Counted from the stretch's first letter, positions 1-11,229 are shown. The stretch: DNA of 64,000 nt from Gracilaria vermiculophylla (GCA_019155205.2 JAHNZQ020000308.1:201118-265117); one strand, 5' to 3'. A program made the numbers and translations. The notes: generated from the letters alone by a model not told the origin.

Positions 1-171
1 TTAATCGTTGAGAGTTTTCAATGACTATTTATCTTTTCGAAAGGCTCGTGCAGGGGGTTTTGTTTCTATTGCAGTAAGTAATAGACACAAGAAATAATTG
101 TTTTCGACTGCTCCATAGGAACGAACAGTCTCCAGAAAACGATGCAGATTTTGATTTCATTTCTTCATATA
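1..171. other. Left edge, no gene seen
   Basis: This AT-rich sequence lies left of the first DNA transposon. A minus frame that is open from 322 to 29 runs across the transposon's terminal repeat, so I do not treat it as a gene. Confidence 0.5.
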
Positions 172-199
172 CCTTCCTGGGAAGGGTATTGTGGCACAC
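172..199 (+). repeat. Left terminal inverted repeat
   Basis: Starts CCTTCCTGGGAAGGGTA and pairs with 1632-1659 with two mismatches in about 28 bp. TA precedes it at 170-171. Confidence 0.8.
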
Positions 200-344
200 A
201 ATTGGAATCAACTGGAAGAATCTCGACAGGTAAGTCTTTATTTTAAAAATAAATCTGTCCCATTCGAAGCTCCTAGACTTTCTCGATAAACTGCAGAGTA
301 TCAAGCAAAACGGACGCTCCATGCCAGAGCAATGTCCGAACCAT

Positions 345-1296
345 CAACCACGATCGAAGAGGACCGTACTCCTCACCACCCCAGTTAATGTGAAAAATTT
401 TTTCTCCTTGGGCACGAGACTCCAGAAGTTCCACGGTGGATCATCCAGACGCTCCTGAGTACCAACAGATTCATCAAATACTACCCTGTGAGTCTTCAAA
501 ATGCTCGTGTCAACGTTGTGCAGGCGAAGAAGTGATAAGATGGCGTCGTTCTCATCACTTTGAGAACAGTCAGAAACTAGCTTCTGCACATCCATATCTA
601 CAGCTGCACTCGGATCNNNNNNNNNNNNNNNNNNNNNNNNNNNNNNNNNNNNNNNNNNNNNNNNNNNNNNNNNNNNNNNNNNNNNNNNNNNNNNNNNNNN
701 NNNNNNNNNNNNNNNNAAACACAGTGTGGGTCGTTAAATATATCAGGGTTACTCTCTTGACAACGTTTGAGAGCATCTACCAGTGTCTGGACGTGCTCCG
801 GGTTCTGTGCCGCGATTTTGGCTCCCTCGCGAGATTCCATTTTAGTATAGGTTATATCGCGATGTCTTGCTCGAAAGGATTTTACCCATTCGTCGCTTGG
901 ATACCCGTTCGGGAAGCCTACTCTCCCGTCATCAGCAATCTCTGCAGCAATTGCTTTCAAATCTTCGTTAGAAGCTGCGAAACCGTGTTCCGAAACTTCT
1001 TTCATTCGAACAACAATTGCTCTCTCTTCGAGGTAGGTCAAGACAGTTCTTCTTCCACGCTTCAAACTGTATGTGGAGTCGTCATACTCAACTCCTTGCT
1101 CCTTTGCATTCATAAGGTTCTTTTTCAATCTCCCGATTGTACCAATCGACGATCCAGTAGCTCGAGCAATCGCTCTGTAGGACTTGCGAATATTGAGCAG
1201 TGCTATGGCTTGTAACCGATGTTCTCGTGTAACTGTTTCAGCTTGCTCACGCTTTTTACGCGATAATGTTTGTCGTCGCATGGAGTTGGTCACCAT
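345..1296 (-). pseudogene. pogo/Tigger-type transposase, interrupted by assembly gap
   Basis: The frame runs on the minus strand from 1296 into the gap at 716, and a further open stretch follows at 595-345. The first 200 residues show a basic N-terminus, a helix-turn-helix with a SYRAIARATGSSIGTIGRL-type recognition helix, then a second DNA-binding segment with the order GFPNGYPSDEW, SFRARH and NPEHVQTL. In pogo/Tc5/CENP-B-like transposases this order comes just before the first catalytic Asp (WNxDE). The frame reaches IFNDPHCV and then enters the Ns, so the DDE core is either hidden by the gap or deleted. The piece beyond the gap ends at a stop before the left terminal repeat and has no motif I recognise. 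Whether the copy is intact cannot be told. Confidence 0.7.
617..716. other. Assembly gap (100 N)
   Basis: Exactly 100 N, which usually marks a gap of unknown size. It falls where the transposase catalytic core should be. Confidence 0.98.
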
Positions 1297-1631
1297 AGTG
1301 GTGCCAAACGTTCCGCTGCTGTGACATGGCTATGCGACAGACTGTGGGGAGAGAGGGATTCATATGCGACTGTCTGCAGGTGGTTTTGGCGCGCTTTGTA
1401 GTTTGACTAGTCGACGTCTGTAGGCGGAATTGAGTAAAGTGGCGATTCCTTTCTCACATGAGAATACAGAGCACGAAGACAAAGAAACGCGCGCTTTTCG
1501 TTTGAATGAGATCTACTTCGGGCAGGAGGGCCATACAGATTTGATAGTTCTGCTCAGAATGGGCAATGGCCAAAGATGTGGCTGTTGAGGTCGGGCGCAT
1601 GTGGTGTGTTTACGTGTACCACTTTACCCAG

Positions 1632-1659
1632 GTGTACCACATTACCCTTCCCAGGAAGG
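1632..1659 (-). repeat. Right terminal inverted repeat
   Basis: Ends TACCCTTCCCAGGAAGG, the inverse of the left end, followed by TA at 1660-1661. A degenerate copy of the inner motif (GTGTACCAC) also lies just upstream near 1612-1622. Confidence 0.8.
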
Positions 1660-1661
1660 TA

Positions 1662-2153
1662 GTTCGTTCATCCTGTCTGCCTCCGCGTAAGCTTTCCTTT
1701 TCATTTTTTTTTACGGAATATAAATCTATATTCTGCTCTCCGTATATGATGCAATACAGTTAGCACCCTTTTTAATGATCCCTACAATTTACCATACCTA
1801 ACTGCAGTTGCATCCCAAAATCCAATTTTTTCCAAAATTCAAACACTCAAGTACGGTAGCTAATCCTTTGATGTAAATTAAAAACTATATGGGTTTCGTC
1901 TTCAGAGCTTTTAAAGAGCAAATTTGCTTCAAGTGGTGATTCTATGCCCTTAGATAACTCCGTTTCAAGTATTTCAGAACATTCGCTCCAATTTTCTTCT
2001 GGTTATATTTTATGAGGCATACTTCGCGATCATGATTAATTATGAACCCTCATATGAGAAGCATTTCTTCACGATCTCTATTTTGCAAAGAAGATGTTCG
2101 TTTTGATTTAAAATTTTCTAATGTTGAAATATTCCGAATTACCAAGTCATTTA

Positions 2154-2190
<37 letters not shown>

Positions 2191-3739
2191 TTATATTAGC
2201 CGTTCATTTGTCTTTAAAACATACTCATATTAGCAAAGTACAACTGAAAAGTTAGAACATCGAGAACCTTAGTAGTCCTTTCGAGCCAAGCTCTTGTTGG
2301 CTGCCTAAATTCATAACTAGAATTAACTTATTTCAAACAATTTGTTAAATTTCGAGACTCAACTAGCTTTTTTAGTTGTTTTGAAAGATTTTTTCTTTTG
2401 AGTATGTATTTAAAAAATTATTTCTACATCCATTATGCCAATGAATTCTTTTGCTGTAATGTTACTGTTCGAAAACTTCGTAGAGAAACCATTCGTATAC
2501 CTGCGACGTAGATCTTTAGAAATTTATGCGATTACTTTTCTTAGATTTTGTGCCCATTAGTGTTATTTTAAATATTTCTTCATGATTTCTAGCATTTGAT
2601 ATTTTCTAAAAAACTCGTATTTCAATTGTAGATTATGTATGTTTCGTTTCCTTTTTAACACCTTTCAGTTATTGTTTTCATGTTAAGAATTCATTTTTTT
2701 GTTGCATTGCTGCATTCCAGTACTTATTTCGAGTATTTCGAATTGCTTCGTCTACGGGTTGTCTTTCTTGTTTTTGCAAATATAAATTAAAATATTTGCA
2801 GCAGTATTTCTGATCTCACTATAATGTTTCCATGTCGTGCGTTTTCCGAGTGAAAGCGCAATACGGTGTGAGGAGAGAATCGAGATCGATAGCTCTGATG
2901 TACTCATGAGGCCGAGTACGGTGCATTGAGAAGACTAGAACTGTTCGAAATAGGTGAAACATCTATAGGAAAGGCGCTTCTTATTGTGTTGTATCACCCT
3001 GGGCCCAAGAATGGGTGGCGAGATTTGTGCATGTCTACCAAAATTGATGGTTTCAATCCACCACACTTTCCTTCCCTAAAGACGAGGTATTCGTTCAAGT
3101 TTTGTTGTGGAGCCCGTCGGAGAGTCTTTGCGCCTCAAAAACTTCAGAGTTTGTTCAGGAACATCTTTGTAGATATGCTGGATTGCTTTAACAGTTTCAG
3201 CGTTCTCATCAAGCCCTTTTAACCAGACACGAAAAAACAGACCGTTGTTATTCTCACCAAGCTGTCAGAAATATGATATTTTCATTTCAGTTTGCCAGTA
3301 CTGAACATGAGAAATTAAAGCTTCTATGCTGAGCGAAAAGTCTTTACAAAACGTAAGGCGTGTTTCATAATCTTTCTCGATCACTCCGTTACGCAGAAAT
3401 GCGGCACAATTTGGATTATGTGACAATTTTGTAGAGCATTAATTTGCAATAATAGACATTATTTGTGCTGTGAGGACCTATTCTGCCACTGACATGGCCA
3501 TCATTACAATCGATATATTTCATAAAGCTTTCGAAAGTCCCTTCAATTAGATAACCGCGTATCATTTCAATATGCAGCCATTTATGCGGCGCATAGCCAT
3601 GAGCTTCAAAACTCAGATCAAAATCCGCAACGATGAGAAACGCTGAGCAGATTTTTCACCATGTACAGTTCAGCGCATGCAAAAAGCTCTCAATGATTAA
3701 AAGCAGGCACAACAGTGAATCAGCAAGCCGGCAGGCCTC
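1662..3739. other. AT-rich intergenic, no gene recognised
   Basis: The stretch is mostly AT-rich with short frames only. On the minus strand near 3240-2900 there are broken peptide-like segments (for example NAETVKAIQ, then a stop, then GAKTLRR) that could be an old gag fragment. I cannot assign them. Confidence 0.4.
2157..2187. repeat. (AT)n microsatellite
   Basis: An uninterrupted AT dinucleotide run of about 31 bp. Confidence 0.95.
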
Positions 3740-4400
3740 TCACTGTTACAATTCCAGAAGAGTTGCTCGTGGTGATCCGATTATTTGAAACACGCATCCG
3801 TAGATTAGCCAAGACTCTGAACAAATCGAAATCATATTGGATGAAATAACACAACAAAGAAGACAAGAATTTCCAAATGCTTTAAATAGTGCAGCCACAA
3901 TACGTCGGTTTCGTATCCAGAACAAGCACCGGACCTTGCGAAACGCAGAAAGCCTTGCAAAAGCATTACTATCGCCACAATCGTCTGCACACTTAAACAC
4001 TTTGAAAACGGTTTTTAGAAGACTTGATACTATGCATCCAGTCTTTTTATCCAATGCTAATAACATATAGAACTATTATTGTAATAGTGTTCTTCAAGAG
4101 TTCGACAGGCATATCATGATTTTTTATTCCTCGAACAATCACAACAGCGCGACGAGACTTTTAATGAAAGAAAATAGGGAGCACGTTACCTATGCGATTA
4201 TTTTTTTGGCCGTAAGACAACTCGCTTTATCTTTTGTGATCGCAGCGTGAAAAATAGTTCCCAATGGTTCGAGTCATTTAATCGAGACTCTTTTCGTTAA
4301 CCTGATACAAGACCGCACTGGCTTACTCCACCAGATTGGTGTCCCGGATAGAACTCCATCTCAGTTAGCCAATATTCTCCTGCCGACCATAGCCACAATT
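3740..4400 (+). pseudogene. Decayed pogo-like DDE transposase fragment
   Basis: A plus-strand frame at 3837-4070 has the same motif order as the transposase at 345-1296: a Phe-Arg-x-x-x-x-His segment, an Ala-Glu-Ser/Ala-Lys-Ala segment, then a Leu-x-x-Leu helix just before the expected catalytic Asp. After a stop, the frame near 4170-4380 continues with EHVTYAIIF and a VIAA-stop-KIVP stretch, comparable to the part of DDE transposases that follows the first Asp. Stops and frameshifts interrupt it throughout. It is diverged from the first copy and ends at the Copia LTR at 4439. The family assignment is an inference from motif order only. Confidence 0.4.
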
Positions 4401-4438
4401 TGCTTATCTGAGTAAAGTGGGGTTGTACTTTCGTTCAG

Positions 4439-4716
4439 TAAAGCGTCTAAGTTCGGTTAGCTGTACTTGTTTATGGATCGAACAAGTTGGGCTGTGTTTG
4501 CCGCAGGTTCTGAATTCGGTAGTCCGCTGGCATGGGGCTTAAGTACGTCTGCTGCGTATTCCGTTGCATGATTGCGCCTCTCGCCACATACTAGCTTTAT
4601 GTAACTCGTGTATTGTCATTTTAATTTTCATTGCACGGCACTTCAAGTGCGTTTGTTCGTGAGCGAGCAAGCGCATTATCAGTCTGCGTGCGTACTCTGA
4701 AGCCAGTTGCGTTCCA
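4439..4716 (-). repeat. Copia-1 3' LTR
   Basis: Aligns over its length with 16364-16641. Shared blocks include GTACTTGTTTRTGGATCG, GGTAGTCCG and GTGCGTTTGTTCGTGAGCGA. Substitutions are frequent, so the pair is old. Confidence 0.8.
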
Positions 4717-5250
4717 TACTCATCCGCTTTGGAATCAACGTCAGCCTGTCGACTTGTTAGATGAATTGTACATGGCGGTAGCAAAATCCACAGATATCTT
4801 ACCATTGAATAACGTTCACTCCAGACTTTGCACACCGGGCTATTGCATTTGTTCATTGGGTCTGTGTAGTTGATCTTGCTAGGAATCCATACCCTCCGGT
4901 TGATTCCATGGGTTTTAAACGCATATTTAATCAAATATATGTCCCCACGAATAGAGAATAGACCTGCCCGATGCATTTCGACAAATAGACAGCGTTCTAT
5001 ATAGGTCCTTCCAATCCACATCGATCCAAAGTCCAACCCGCGTTCCAAGGATAGTCAAAAAAGCCCTTCACAAAACTTTTCCTTAGTCCATGGCCTCTCC
5101 AGCTGCAAGCGTTTCATCAGAGCGAATCGATTTTACTGGCCTACGCGACTTACGGGAACTGCAAGCGACCACATGAATGATAAACTTCAGCTCGAGATTC
5201 CAGAACGGTAACCCCGCAATATATTGTAGCTGTCCGTCGTCATCGGAGCA
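4717..5250 (-). pseudogene. Copia-1 RNase H remnant
   Basis: The minus frame around 5048-4780 contains a GINRRVWIPSKINYTDPMNK segment. It corresponds to the end of Copia RNase H (x-x-x-WIPxxxNxADxLTK), which detects the primer-strand hybrid during reverse transcription. The expected Ala-Asp has become Thr-Asp. The fragment follows directly on the RT remnant and runs into the LTR. Confidence 0.6.
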
Positions 5251-6626
5251 GCTTCCGTGAGATAAACTACCACTGAAACATGATACGCCTTTTCTTCGAT
5301 TGGGCGCACAATTTTAAGCGTTGTGCCTTTTTTCTTGAGACTAATCAACGGATTAATCTGCGTGGTCAGGTCTTTGACCAGTGGTTTTGGACCCTTCTGC
5401 TGTAAGTAACTTGCAACATGTGCACAAATCCGAAAAGAAGCGACGCCTAGCCACCCTTTACAGCTTTTGAGAGACATGAAGGCTGCGAGTTCGATACTAT
5501 CTAGGGGACTATTTTGTTCCCTTCTTCTCATACGACTAATCTGTTACGCTTCGTATCCTTGCATCTTATCTTGGCCGTCAATCGCAGTGATCATCTCGTC
5601 GAACGGCGTCACTACCAGACCGTAGAAATGAATCTTGCCGGGACCATACACAACTGTCTAAAGCTTATCACATTTTCCGATCTGTTCAATGACGGTGGCC
5701 AGGTTAGATATTTCTCCTCCAAATAGGATATCGTACACCTTTTTCACGGCAACAACGATGATCTTTTCTTTGCAATTTTTGTAGAACAGTTGCGGTACGT
5801 AGACAAGCTGGTGGAAACCAAAACTGCGAAGAACGTCTACACTAAACTGCTGCTATAAAGCTCCGGCGATAGCTAACGCATTCTTCGCCGACAAAAGAAG
5901 CCAGTAGTATTGATGACGGTTCTTGCATTCGCGCAACGACACCAAATATACATCTCTTTGGGCTTCAGTCGCCAAAAACGCGCTCTTGAAGCTGATCTAT
6001 GCCAACGTCCAACTGAAAATAGTGACCAATGATAGCAACATTCGTATGCCACCTCGTAGGCACGTCGAAGAGTCTGTATTCAGAATGTCCTTGTCACGGT
6101 CCTTGTTACTGTGGACAGCAATTCGTGCCTTCAGCGTGAGGGAGTTATCACCGCACCGTTCGACCTTGTAAAACACATTACTCATGACTATGTTTGCGGT
6201 CTTGGACACCTGGGAGACTTCCACATCGCGAACTACTTTCTTGAACGACCGCATCTACTTGTCGTAGGCGTTCTGAGTGGCATAGGGTGGAAGTCCTCGC
6301 GCCTCAGGCAGCATGAACTCCCCGTGGCCAAATGCTCTGTACTAGGTTTCGATGAGACTATTTCAGGAACTCTTTAGCTCCTGTCCTGGTGACAATTGCA
6401 CTTTCCCGGCTTGCACACTATCGGCGTCCTGCATGCCTGTTTCAGTCTGTGCTTGGGTGGGCGTTTCCTTGACATGATTCAAGACTTCGTTTTCCAGAGT
6501 CAATTTTTCTTTGTCGCCGTCGTCGTGGTCAACGGAGAACTTACCGGACTTTTTGCCGTGCTGATTTACAGTTCTTTCGTAGAATTTCTCGTAGATTGGC
6601 CAGCAGACTTTGTTTTGCTCCCCGAT
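5187..6626 (-). pseudogene. Copia-1 reverse transcriptase remnant
   Basis: This half of pol lies left of the Gypsy insertion. In minus-strand order it shows an open stretch at 6254-5997, then peptides such as FKSAFLATEAQRDVYLV and YGPGKIHFYGLVV, then the 5531-5187 frame with SPLDSIELAAFMSLKS and a YLQQKGPKPLVKDL segment. These are characteristic of the thumb and RNase H connection of one Copia lineage. The catalytic motif near 5709-5738 reads VYDIL where VDDIL is expected, so the first Asp is replaced by Tyr. Several stops interrupt the frame. Non-functional. Confidence 0.65.
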
Positions 6627-7015
6627 TGTTAGAACACTGTGTCAAGGTTGAGAACGTAATTGATCGTGACCAACGAGATGAACGTTGGCGTCTCGATCAG
6701 GGTTTATATAGACTATTGGACCTTCAAAAACACGGTGGAAGGGATGTTTTTCTACGTTGGTCTTTTAGTGAGTCGTCAATGAAAGGTCACAAAGACAGTT
6801 GTACTACGTCGAGGGTAGGTGTCGTTTCAGAGGAAACGTCTAGAAGCTTCGATCGTATGTACGTGTAAGAATGACATCGGCAGATTCCCATGAAAGTATG
6901 AAAGTGGACCGCAAAATCACGATAAATTCAATGAACGTATTCAAAGAACATAATAAAGTACGCATAACGCAACAAATCATAAAAACATAAACTAAAAAAT
7001 GTAGAGATCCTAACA
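6627..7015 (-). repeat. Gypsy-1 3' LTR
   Basis: 389 bp with TGTTA/TAACA ends. Closely similar to 13290-13678, including the TCAATGAACGTATTCAAAGA block, with scattered substitutions. Confidence 0.92.
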
Positions 7016-7342
7016 TCACTTCTCTTTTACAGAAAAGTCCTCCCGACTCGTTAGTTCCCAGCCCATTCATTTGGAAAAGCGTAGAGTTTCAATATTCCGG
7101 GCTGATTGGAAAAGAGAAGCATGTCAGATCTTGCTTGAAATTGAAAAGAATACTCGTCGTCTACTCCGGTGGCTTCAACGTGAAGTATCGCACTTTCAAC
7201 GACAGAAATGAAGGTGTCGAGTAGATCGGGATGGAGATATCCATTCTGAGAGACGAGGAAGCTGTATAGGAATAAGATGAACTCTTCGTTGACTAGGTCC
7301 CAAACTCCATTTCGATATACTCGAAATAATTTGAGAAGTGCT
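7016..7342. other. Gypsy-1 3' untranslated region
   Basis: Lies between the end of the chromodomain frame and the 3' LTR. In minus orientation it ends with an A/G-rich stretch (AAAAGAGAAGTGA) next to the LTR, a candidate polypurine tract. No other feature seen. Confidence 0.5.
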
Positions 7343-7891
7343 TCAGCGTGCGCCCCCGTGGGAAACGGTTCGCAAACTTGAATGAATGCGAAACAGATGA
7401 GGCAGGAAGCCCAATCTAGACGAATCTTCGCTCAGATCTTCGGTAATATCTTCGTACCAAGTAAGTATGCGACGTCCTCCTAGGTTAATTTTTCGATAGA
7501 ACTGCAGAGCAGCGTTGCTTTGAAGTTTAACTGCAAAGGCGTCTGAATTGTTGTTCTGCATTGCTATGGTGTGCTTTATGACTGGGCCCCTAGAGAATCG
7601 ATGGTTTTGGCTCCATTTATACCGACTGAGAAGGTTTGCACAGTTCGCCAGTTCGGACTCTTGTAACCATGCATTCTCAAGACCAGGATAGCCAAGCCAT
7701 TTGACAAGAAATTCTCGTTTACGTCTTCGTCTTCGAGGAATCACAAGGGCTTCGACTTTATACACCTCTTTACTATCAGAGAGGTTAATTGGCGTGGGAT
7801 TGCTCGTGTTTTTTCTGATAAATGAGTCTTCATGATATCTTTTCAAAAGTTGACGGTGGAATACAACATGTATTCGTCGTTTAGTCATCAC
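7343..7891 (-). CDS. Gypsy-1 integrase C-terminus with chromodomain
   Basis: Open frame of 182 residues. The N-terminal VVFHRQLLKRY segment fits the end of a chromoviral integrase (a VFHVSLLKxY-type motif). Residues about 44-92 (7616-7762) form a chromodomain: YKVEALV, five basic residues, then FLVKWLGYPGLENAWLQ with the conserved Lys-Trp-x-Gly-Tyr and a following Trp. Chromodomains of this kind steer insertion toward particular chromatin marks. The expected Glu-x-Ile start of the motif is altered (VEALV). About 90 residues follow the chromodomain with no motif I recognise. This is one part of the element's polyprotein, separated from the integrase core by frame disruptions. Confidence 0.75.
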   Translation of the reverse strand: MMTKRRIHVVFHRQLLKRYHEDSFIRKNTSNPTPINLSDSKEVYKVEALVIPRRRRRKREFLVKWLGYPGLENAWLQESELANCANLLSRYKWSQNHRFSRGPVIKHTIAMQNNNSDAFAVKLQSNAALQFYRKINLGGRRILTWYEDITEDLSEDSSRLGFLPHLFRIHSSLRTVSHGGAR

Positions 7892-8289
7892 ACTTCCAAG
7901 GTCAAATCAAAAGATAACGAGACTTACTTGTTCGATTATTTTGAATAGTACATAGTACTTGATTTCAAGTTTTGTTTTTGGTCCTGTCTCATCCACATTG
8001 AGGTTTTTGGTCGACAAAACTACCCATTATCCAACTTCCAAGTCGGAAGGCCCTCTTTTCTTGTTGTAATAACTCTCCGAGTACTTGGTACTTTGGATGA
8101 TCTGGCGTCCTGTAGACCTTGTTGCGTCGAGATCATTTATCAGAAAATCAGATGCCACTTGATTATCGGAAGTACTTTTTTCCAGAGGTGCGATTCTTGG
8201 TTCTTCTCAATAACTTTAAAAATTAGATGTAAAATTTGTGGTCGCGTGAACAGATGAATTGTAAGCAGCTTCAAATTCTACCAAAGTGT

Positions 8290-9036
8290 TCATCCCAGTT
8301 ATTTTTGTTTATGGTTGACAAAACAACTAATCATCTCTTCGATTTTTTTATTCACCACTTCTGTTTTTCCATCAGTCTGGGAATGGGTTTCAGAAGAAAG
8401 TCGCAACGTTGTTTTTAGAACTCGAAATACTTCTTTCCAGAAGCTACTCATGAATATAGAGTCTCGATCTGAATTTATCACATCTGACAATCCATGGTGA
8501 CGGTAAAAGCTTTGTATGTAGAGTTTTGCCGTTTCCACAGCTGTGACACTCTTTGTCGTTGGAATTATGCGAATGAGTTTTGTCAAGCGAAGGACCGTAT
8601 ACCGCGCTGTTCCCATTTGTTGTCTTTGGTAACGGGGTAATATAATCCATTGTTATTTGTGACCATTTTTTCTGTGGCGTTTCTAAACGTTGGAGGTATC
8701 TTTGGGGTTTTTCTGTCTTTGATTTGTTTTCTTGACATCTTTGGCAAGTTCCAATGCAATTAAAAACTTCCTCTCTCATATTTTTCCAGTAGTAAGACTT
8801 CTTTACTCGGTTGAGTTTTCTTGAAAGCCATATGTCCGGCAATTGATATGTCGTGGTTTTCTTTTAGAATATTTGTTCTGATTTTCCCTACTGGTATACC
8901 AAGCTTTTCTTCTCGGAATAATAAGTCTTGGAATCTGGAGAAAGGTTTCACAGGTTCTCGGTATAAGAACAAAATGCTTCATGTTTTTCGTATTCATTTT
9001 TGAAGGCGCATAAATCCTTTCTGGGTAGTTAGTCAA
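8290..9036 (-). pseudogene. Gypsy-1 integrase, zinc-binding domain and catalytic core, frameshifted
   Basis: The domain is spread over several frames. The minus frames at 9036-8760 give the His part of the H2C2 zinc domain (DISIAGHMAFKKTQ). The frame at 8842-8444 gives KKSYYWKNMREEVFNCIGTC with the CxxC at CQRCQENK, then KWSQITMDYITPLPKT, which holds the first catalytic Asp. The frame at 8616-8299 gives INSDRDSIFMSSFWKE (second Asp) and SQTDGKTEVVNKKIEE (catalytic Glu). All three acidic residues are visible, but frameshifts separate them, so this copy cannot make a continuous integrase. Confidence 0.75.
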
Positions 9037-9113
9037 GAAATGAGATAGAATTCAATGGTCGGGTTCTTGAAAGAGCCTCTTGAAGTAAGGCGTGGCTACT
9101 AGCTTGCTTGTCT

Positions 9114-10203
9114 TCAGCGTGCCTTAGATACCTTGATAGTGCGTCGGCTACGACGTTGGACGTTCCATTGATTGGTAGGAACCTGAAACTGAACTCTACA
9201 ATTCTCTCTAACCATCGAATGTGACCGTGAGAAATACTTGTTTAAGGTTCTATGTATTTTAAAGGAAAATGATCTGTGCATATCGTAAATGTCTGACCAT
9301 GGAGTTATACTCGCCAAACTCTTAAGGCATCGATTACACCATGAAGTTCTCTTTCGTGAGCAGCATAGTTTTGCTCTGCGGGATTCAAAGTTCTGGAGTG
9401 GAAGGTGACAGTTCTCGCGATCGAATTGCTACCTTAATCCAAAACGGCTCTAAGTGCGTATTGAGATGCGTCAGTGGTAACCCTGATTGGAAGATATGGG
9501 TCGAAATGGCGAAGAACATGTGTACTAGTTATAGCAGATTTTAGATTTTGGAAAACCGAGTTCTGCTCCCTCCCCCTCTGAAAGGGGATCTTTCTACAAA
9601 AAACAGTGAGAGGCTTAAAGATTCCAGAGCAGTTTTTGATAAACCTTCTACAGTAGTTCACCAAACCGAGGAAAGCTTGAACATCGGTTTTAGGTTTTGG
9701 CATTTCCCAGTTAGTAATAGCCTTAGTTTTTTGTTCCTCGACAGATACGCCTTCTGCGATGACCATATGCTTCAGGTATACGACTTTAGTTCGTAAGAAA
9801 TCACACTTTGAAAGCTTCCCATACTGCTTGTCTGAGCGAGGCTGTTCAGAGATGAGTGTAAAATGCCGAATGTGTTCCTCCATATTTTTGTTGTAACTAA
9901 GAATGTCGTCAAGATAAACAAGGACAAAGTTTTCTAAGTAATATTTCAACACCTTTTTAATAAGGCTTCTGAAACGTGCTGGGGCATTGGGCAGTCGAAA
10001 GGGTAGCATAAGAAATTCAAAGTGACCGTACCGGATTCTCAATGCGCCAGTGGTATGGAATCTTCTGATAGACGAATTTGATGATAACCCCATCGTAAAT
10101 CGATTTTTGAAACTATCTTTGATCCCTTAAGCTGGTCAAAAATATCGTCGATGCCAGGTATTGGGTAGCTATTCTTGAAGGTATGCTTATTGCGCGCCTT
10201 TTA
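9114..10203 (-). pseudogene. Gypsy-1 reverse transcriptase and RNase H, frameshifted
   Basis: The RT starts in the upstream frame with SMRLCID and meets a stop at 10201-10203, where the family has a Tyr. The frame at 10093-9434 carries RYGHFEFLMLPFRLPNAPA, the intact catalytic YLDDIL, and a GLVNYCRRFIKNCS thumb segment. It then enters RNase H at TTDASQYALRAVLD. The C-terminal RNase H end, VADALSR-like, is visible in another frame near 9140. The enzyme would copy element RNA into DNA in virus-like particles. The stop and frameshift between 10203 and 10093 break it. Confidence 0.8.
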
Positions 10204-11229
10204 ATCGATACAAAGTCTCATGCTTCCATCTTTCTTCGCAGCAAACAGTACTGGGGCTCCCCATGCGCTTCGGCTTGGGCGGATAAATCCCTGATAGATG
10301 AGTTCATCCAATTGATTTCGTAGTTCTTTTAATTCTTTCTCAGAAATTCTGTATAAGTCTTTTTTATGAGGGGTTGCATTAGGCAAGAGTTCGATTCGGA
10401 AGTTTTGGCCTCGGTGGGGTGGTAGTGCACTTGGTAATTTTTCTGGAAATAAATATTTATATTCTTCCAAAAGTCTTTGAAGTCGCGGATCTTTTGCAGT
10501 TTCAACCAGATCAGGTTTAAATTCTCTAGGTGTGAGAGAAAACACCTGCAATTTGTTCCCAAGTACTTTTGATATATTTTTGACAGTGATCAATTTGTTG
10601 GTTTTCTTGATATCCGCTTTCATGGTAATCTTAAGGTCTGCTTTGGAAAAGGTTATTTCGTTGGTGCGGAGGTTTACATACGGATTATGTTGAAAAAGCC
10701 AGTTCTTTATTAAAATGACGTCATATCGAAATAGTGGGCAAATAGCGAAGCGTCTTTGTTCTTGTAAATTATCAATCTGGACGGTAACTCCTTCTTTGTC
10801 GGCTTCTTGCAAAACAGTTATGAAACCGTTGGACATTTCGTCTTCATACTTAGTCTTCACGGTGGAAAGATTCAATTGTTTACATATTGCTTTTGACAAG
10901 TAACTTACCTCAGAACCGTTGTCGATAAGCGCAGTACATTTTCTGCCATTTATGCGAATGGGTCCTAGGAGTAGTCCAATACATGGGGTGTCAAATGGTG
11001 ACGCTAAATGAGACATGAGAAGTCTACATCTTCTATGGTTCGGTGGGGTTTCAAGGAAATCAGGTGTATATGCAGATTCAGAGGTTCTTGGGTCGGTTGG
11101 TTTTCTTTTTATAGAGTCCTGATTCCGTGGTTCAGCGGTGTTCGAGGGTGTTCTGTGGTTGTTTAACGAAACTGACAGAGGTCTGGGAGCGTGACCCGAG
11201 GTTAGTTCTTTTTGGAGTTTTTTGGGCAA
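10201..11229 (-). CDS. Gypsy-1 protease and RT N-terminus
   Basis: Open frame of 342 residues that overlaps the end of the gag frame by about 28 nt. The first 90 residues are polar and low in motifs. Around residue 100 is ALIDNGSEVSYLS, a retropepsin active site in which the usual D-T/S-G-A/S reads D-N-G-S. A linker follows, then QGFIRPSRSAWGAPVLF and SMRLCID, the start of the RT palm. The frame ends at a stop where RT should continue, so protease and RT are separated in this copy. The protease would process the gag-pol polyprotein. Confidence 0.75.
   Translation of the reverse strand: MPKKLQKELTSGHAPRPLSVSLNNHRTPSNTAEPRNQDSIKRKPTDPRTSESAYTPDFLETPPNHRRCRLLMSHLASPFDTPCIGLLLGPIRINGRKCTALIDNGSEVSYLSKAICKQLNLSTVKTKYEDEMSNGFITVLQEADKEGVTVQIDNLQEQRRFAICPLFRYDVILIKNWLFQHNPYVNLRTNEITFSKADLKITMKADIKKTNKLITVKNISKVLGNKLQVFSLTPREFKPDLVETAKDPRLQRLLEEYKYLFPEKLPSALPPHRGQNFRIELLPNATPHKKDLYRISEKELKELRNQLDELIYQGFIRPSRSAWGAPVLFAAKKDGSMRLCID

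Larger units (their letters stand above)
172..1659 (-). mobile_element. TIR DNA transposon, pogo/Tigger-like, TA target site
   Basis: The two ends are inverted copies of each other. The left end at 172 reads CCTTCCTGGGAAGGGTA inward, and the right end at 1659 is its reverse complement. The match covers about 28 bp with two differences (one A/T, one C/T). The dinucleotide TA flanks both ends (170-171 and 1660-1661), the target duplication typical of the Tc1/mariner-pogo superfamily. The first 14 bases of each end are themselves almost palindromic. Inside is a minus-strand transposase reading frame. A 100-N gap sits in the middle, so the true length is unknown; the bases shown give 1,488 positions including the Ns. 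Confidence 0.8.

Noticed and set aside
29..322. 97-codon minus frame after the transposase
   Set aside because: Runs across the transposon's left terminal repeat, so it cannot be an internal gene of the element.
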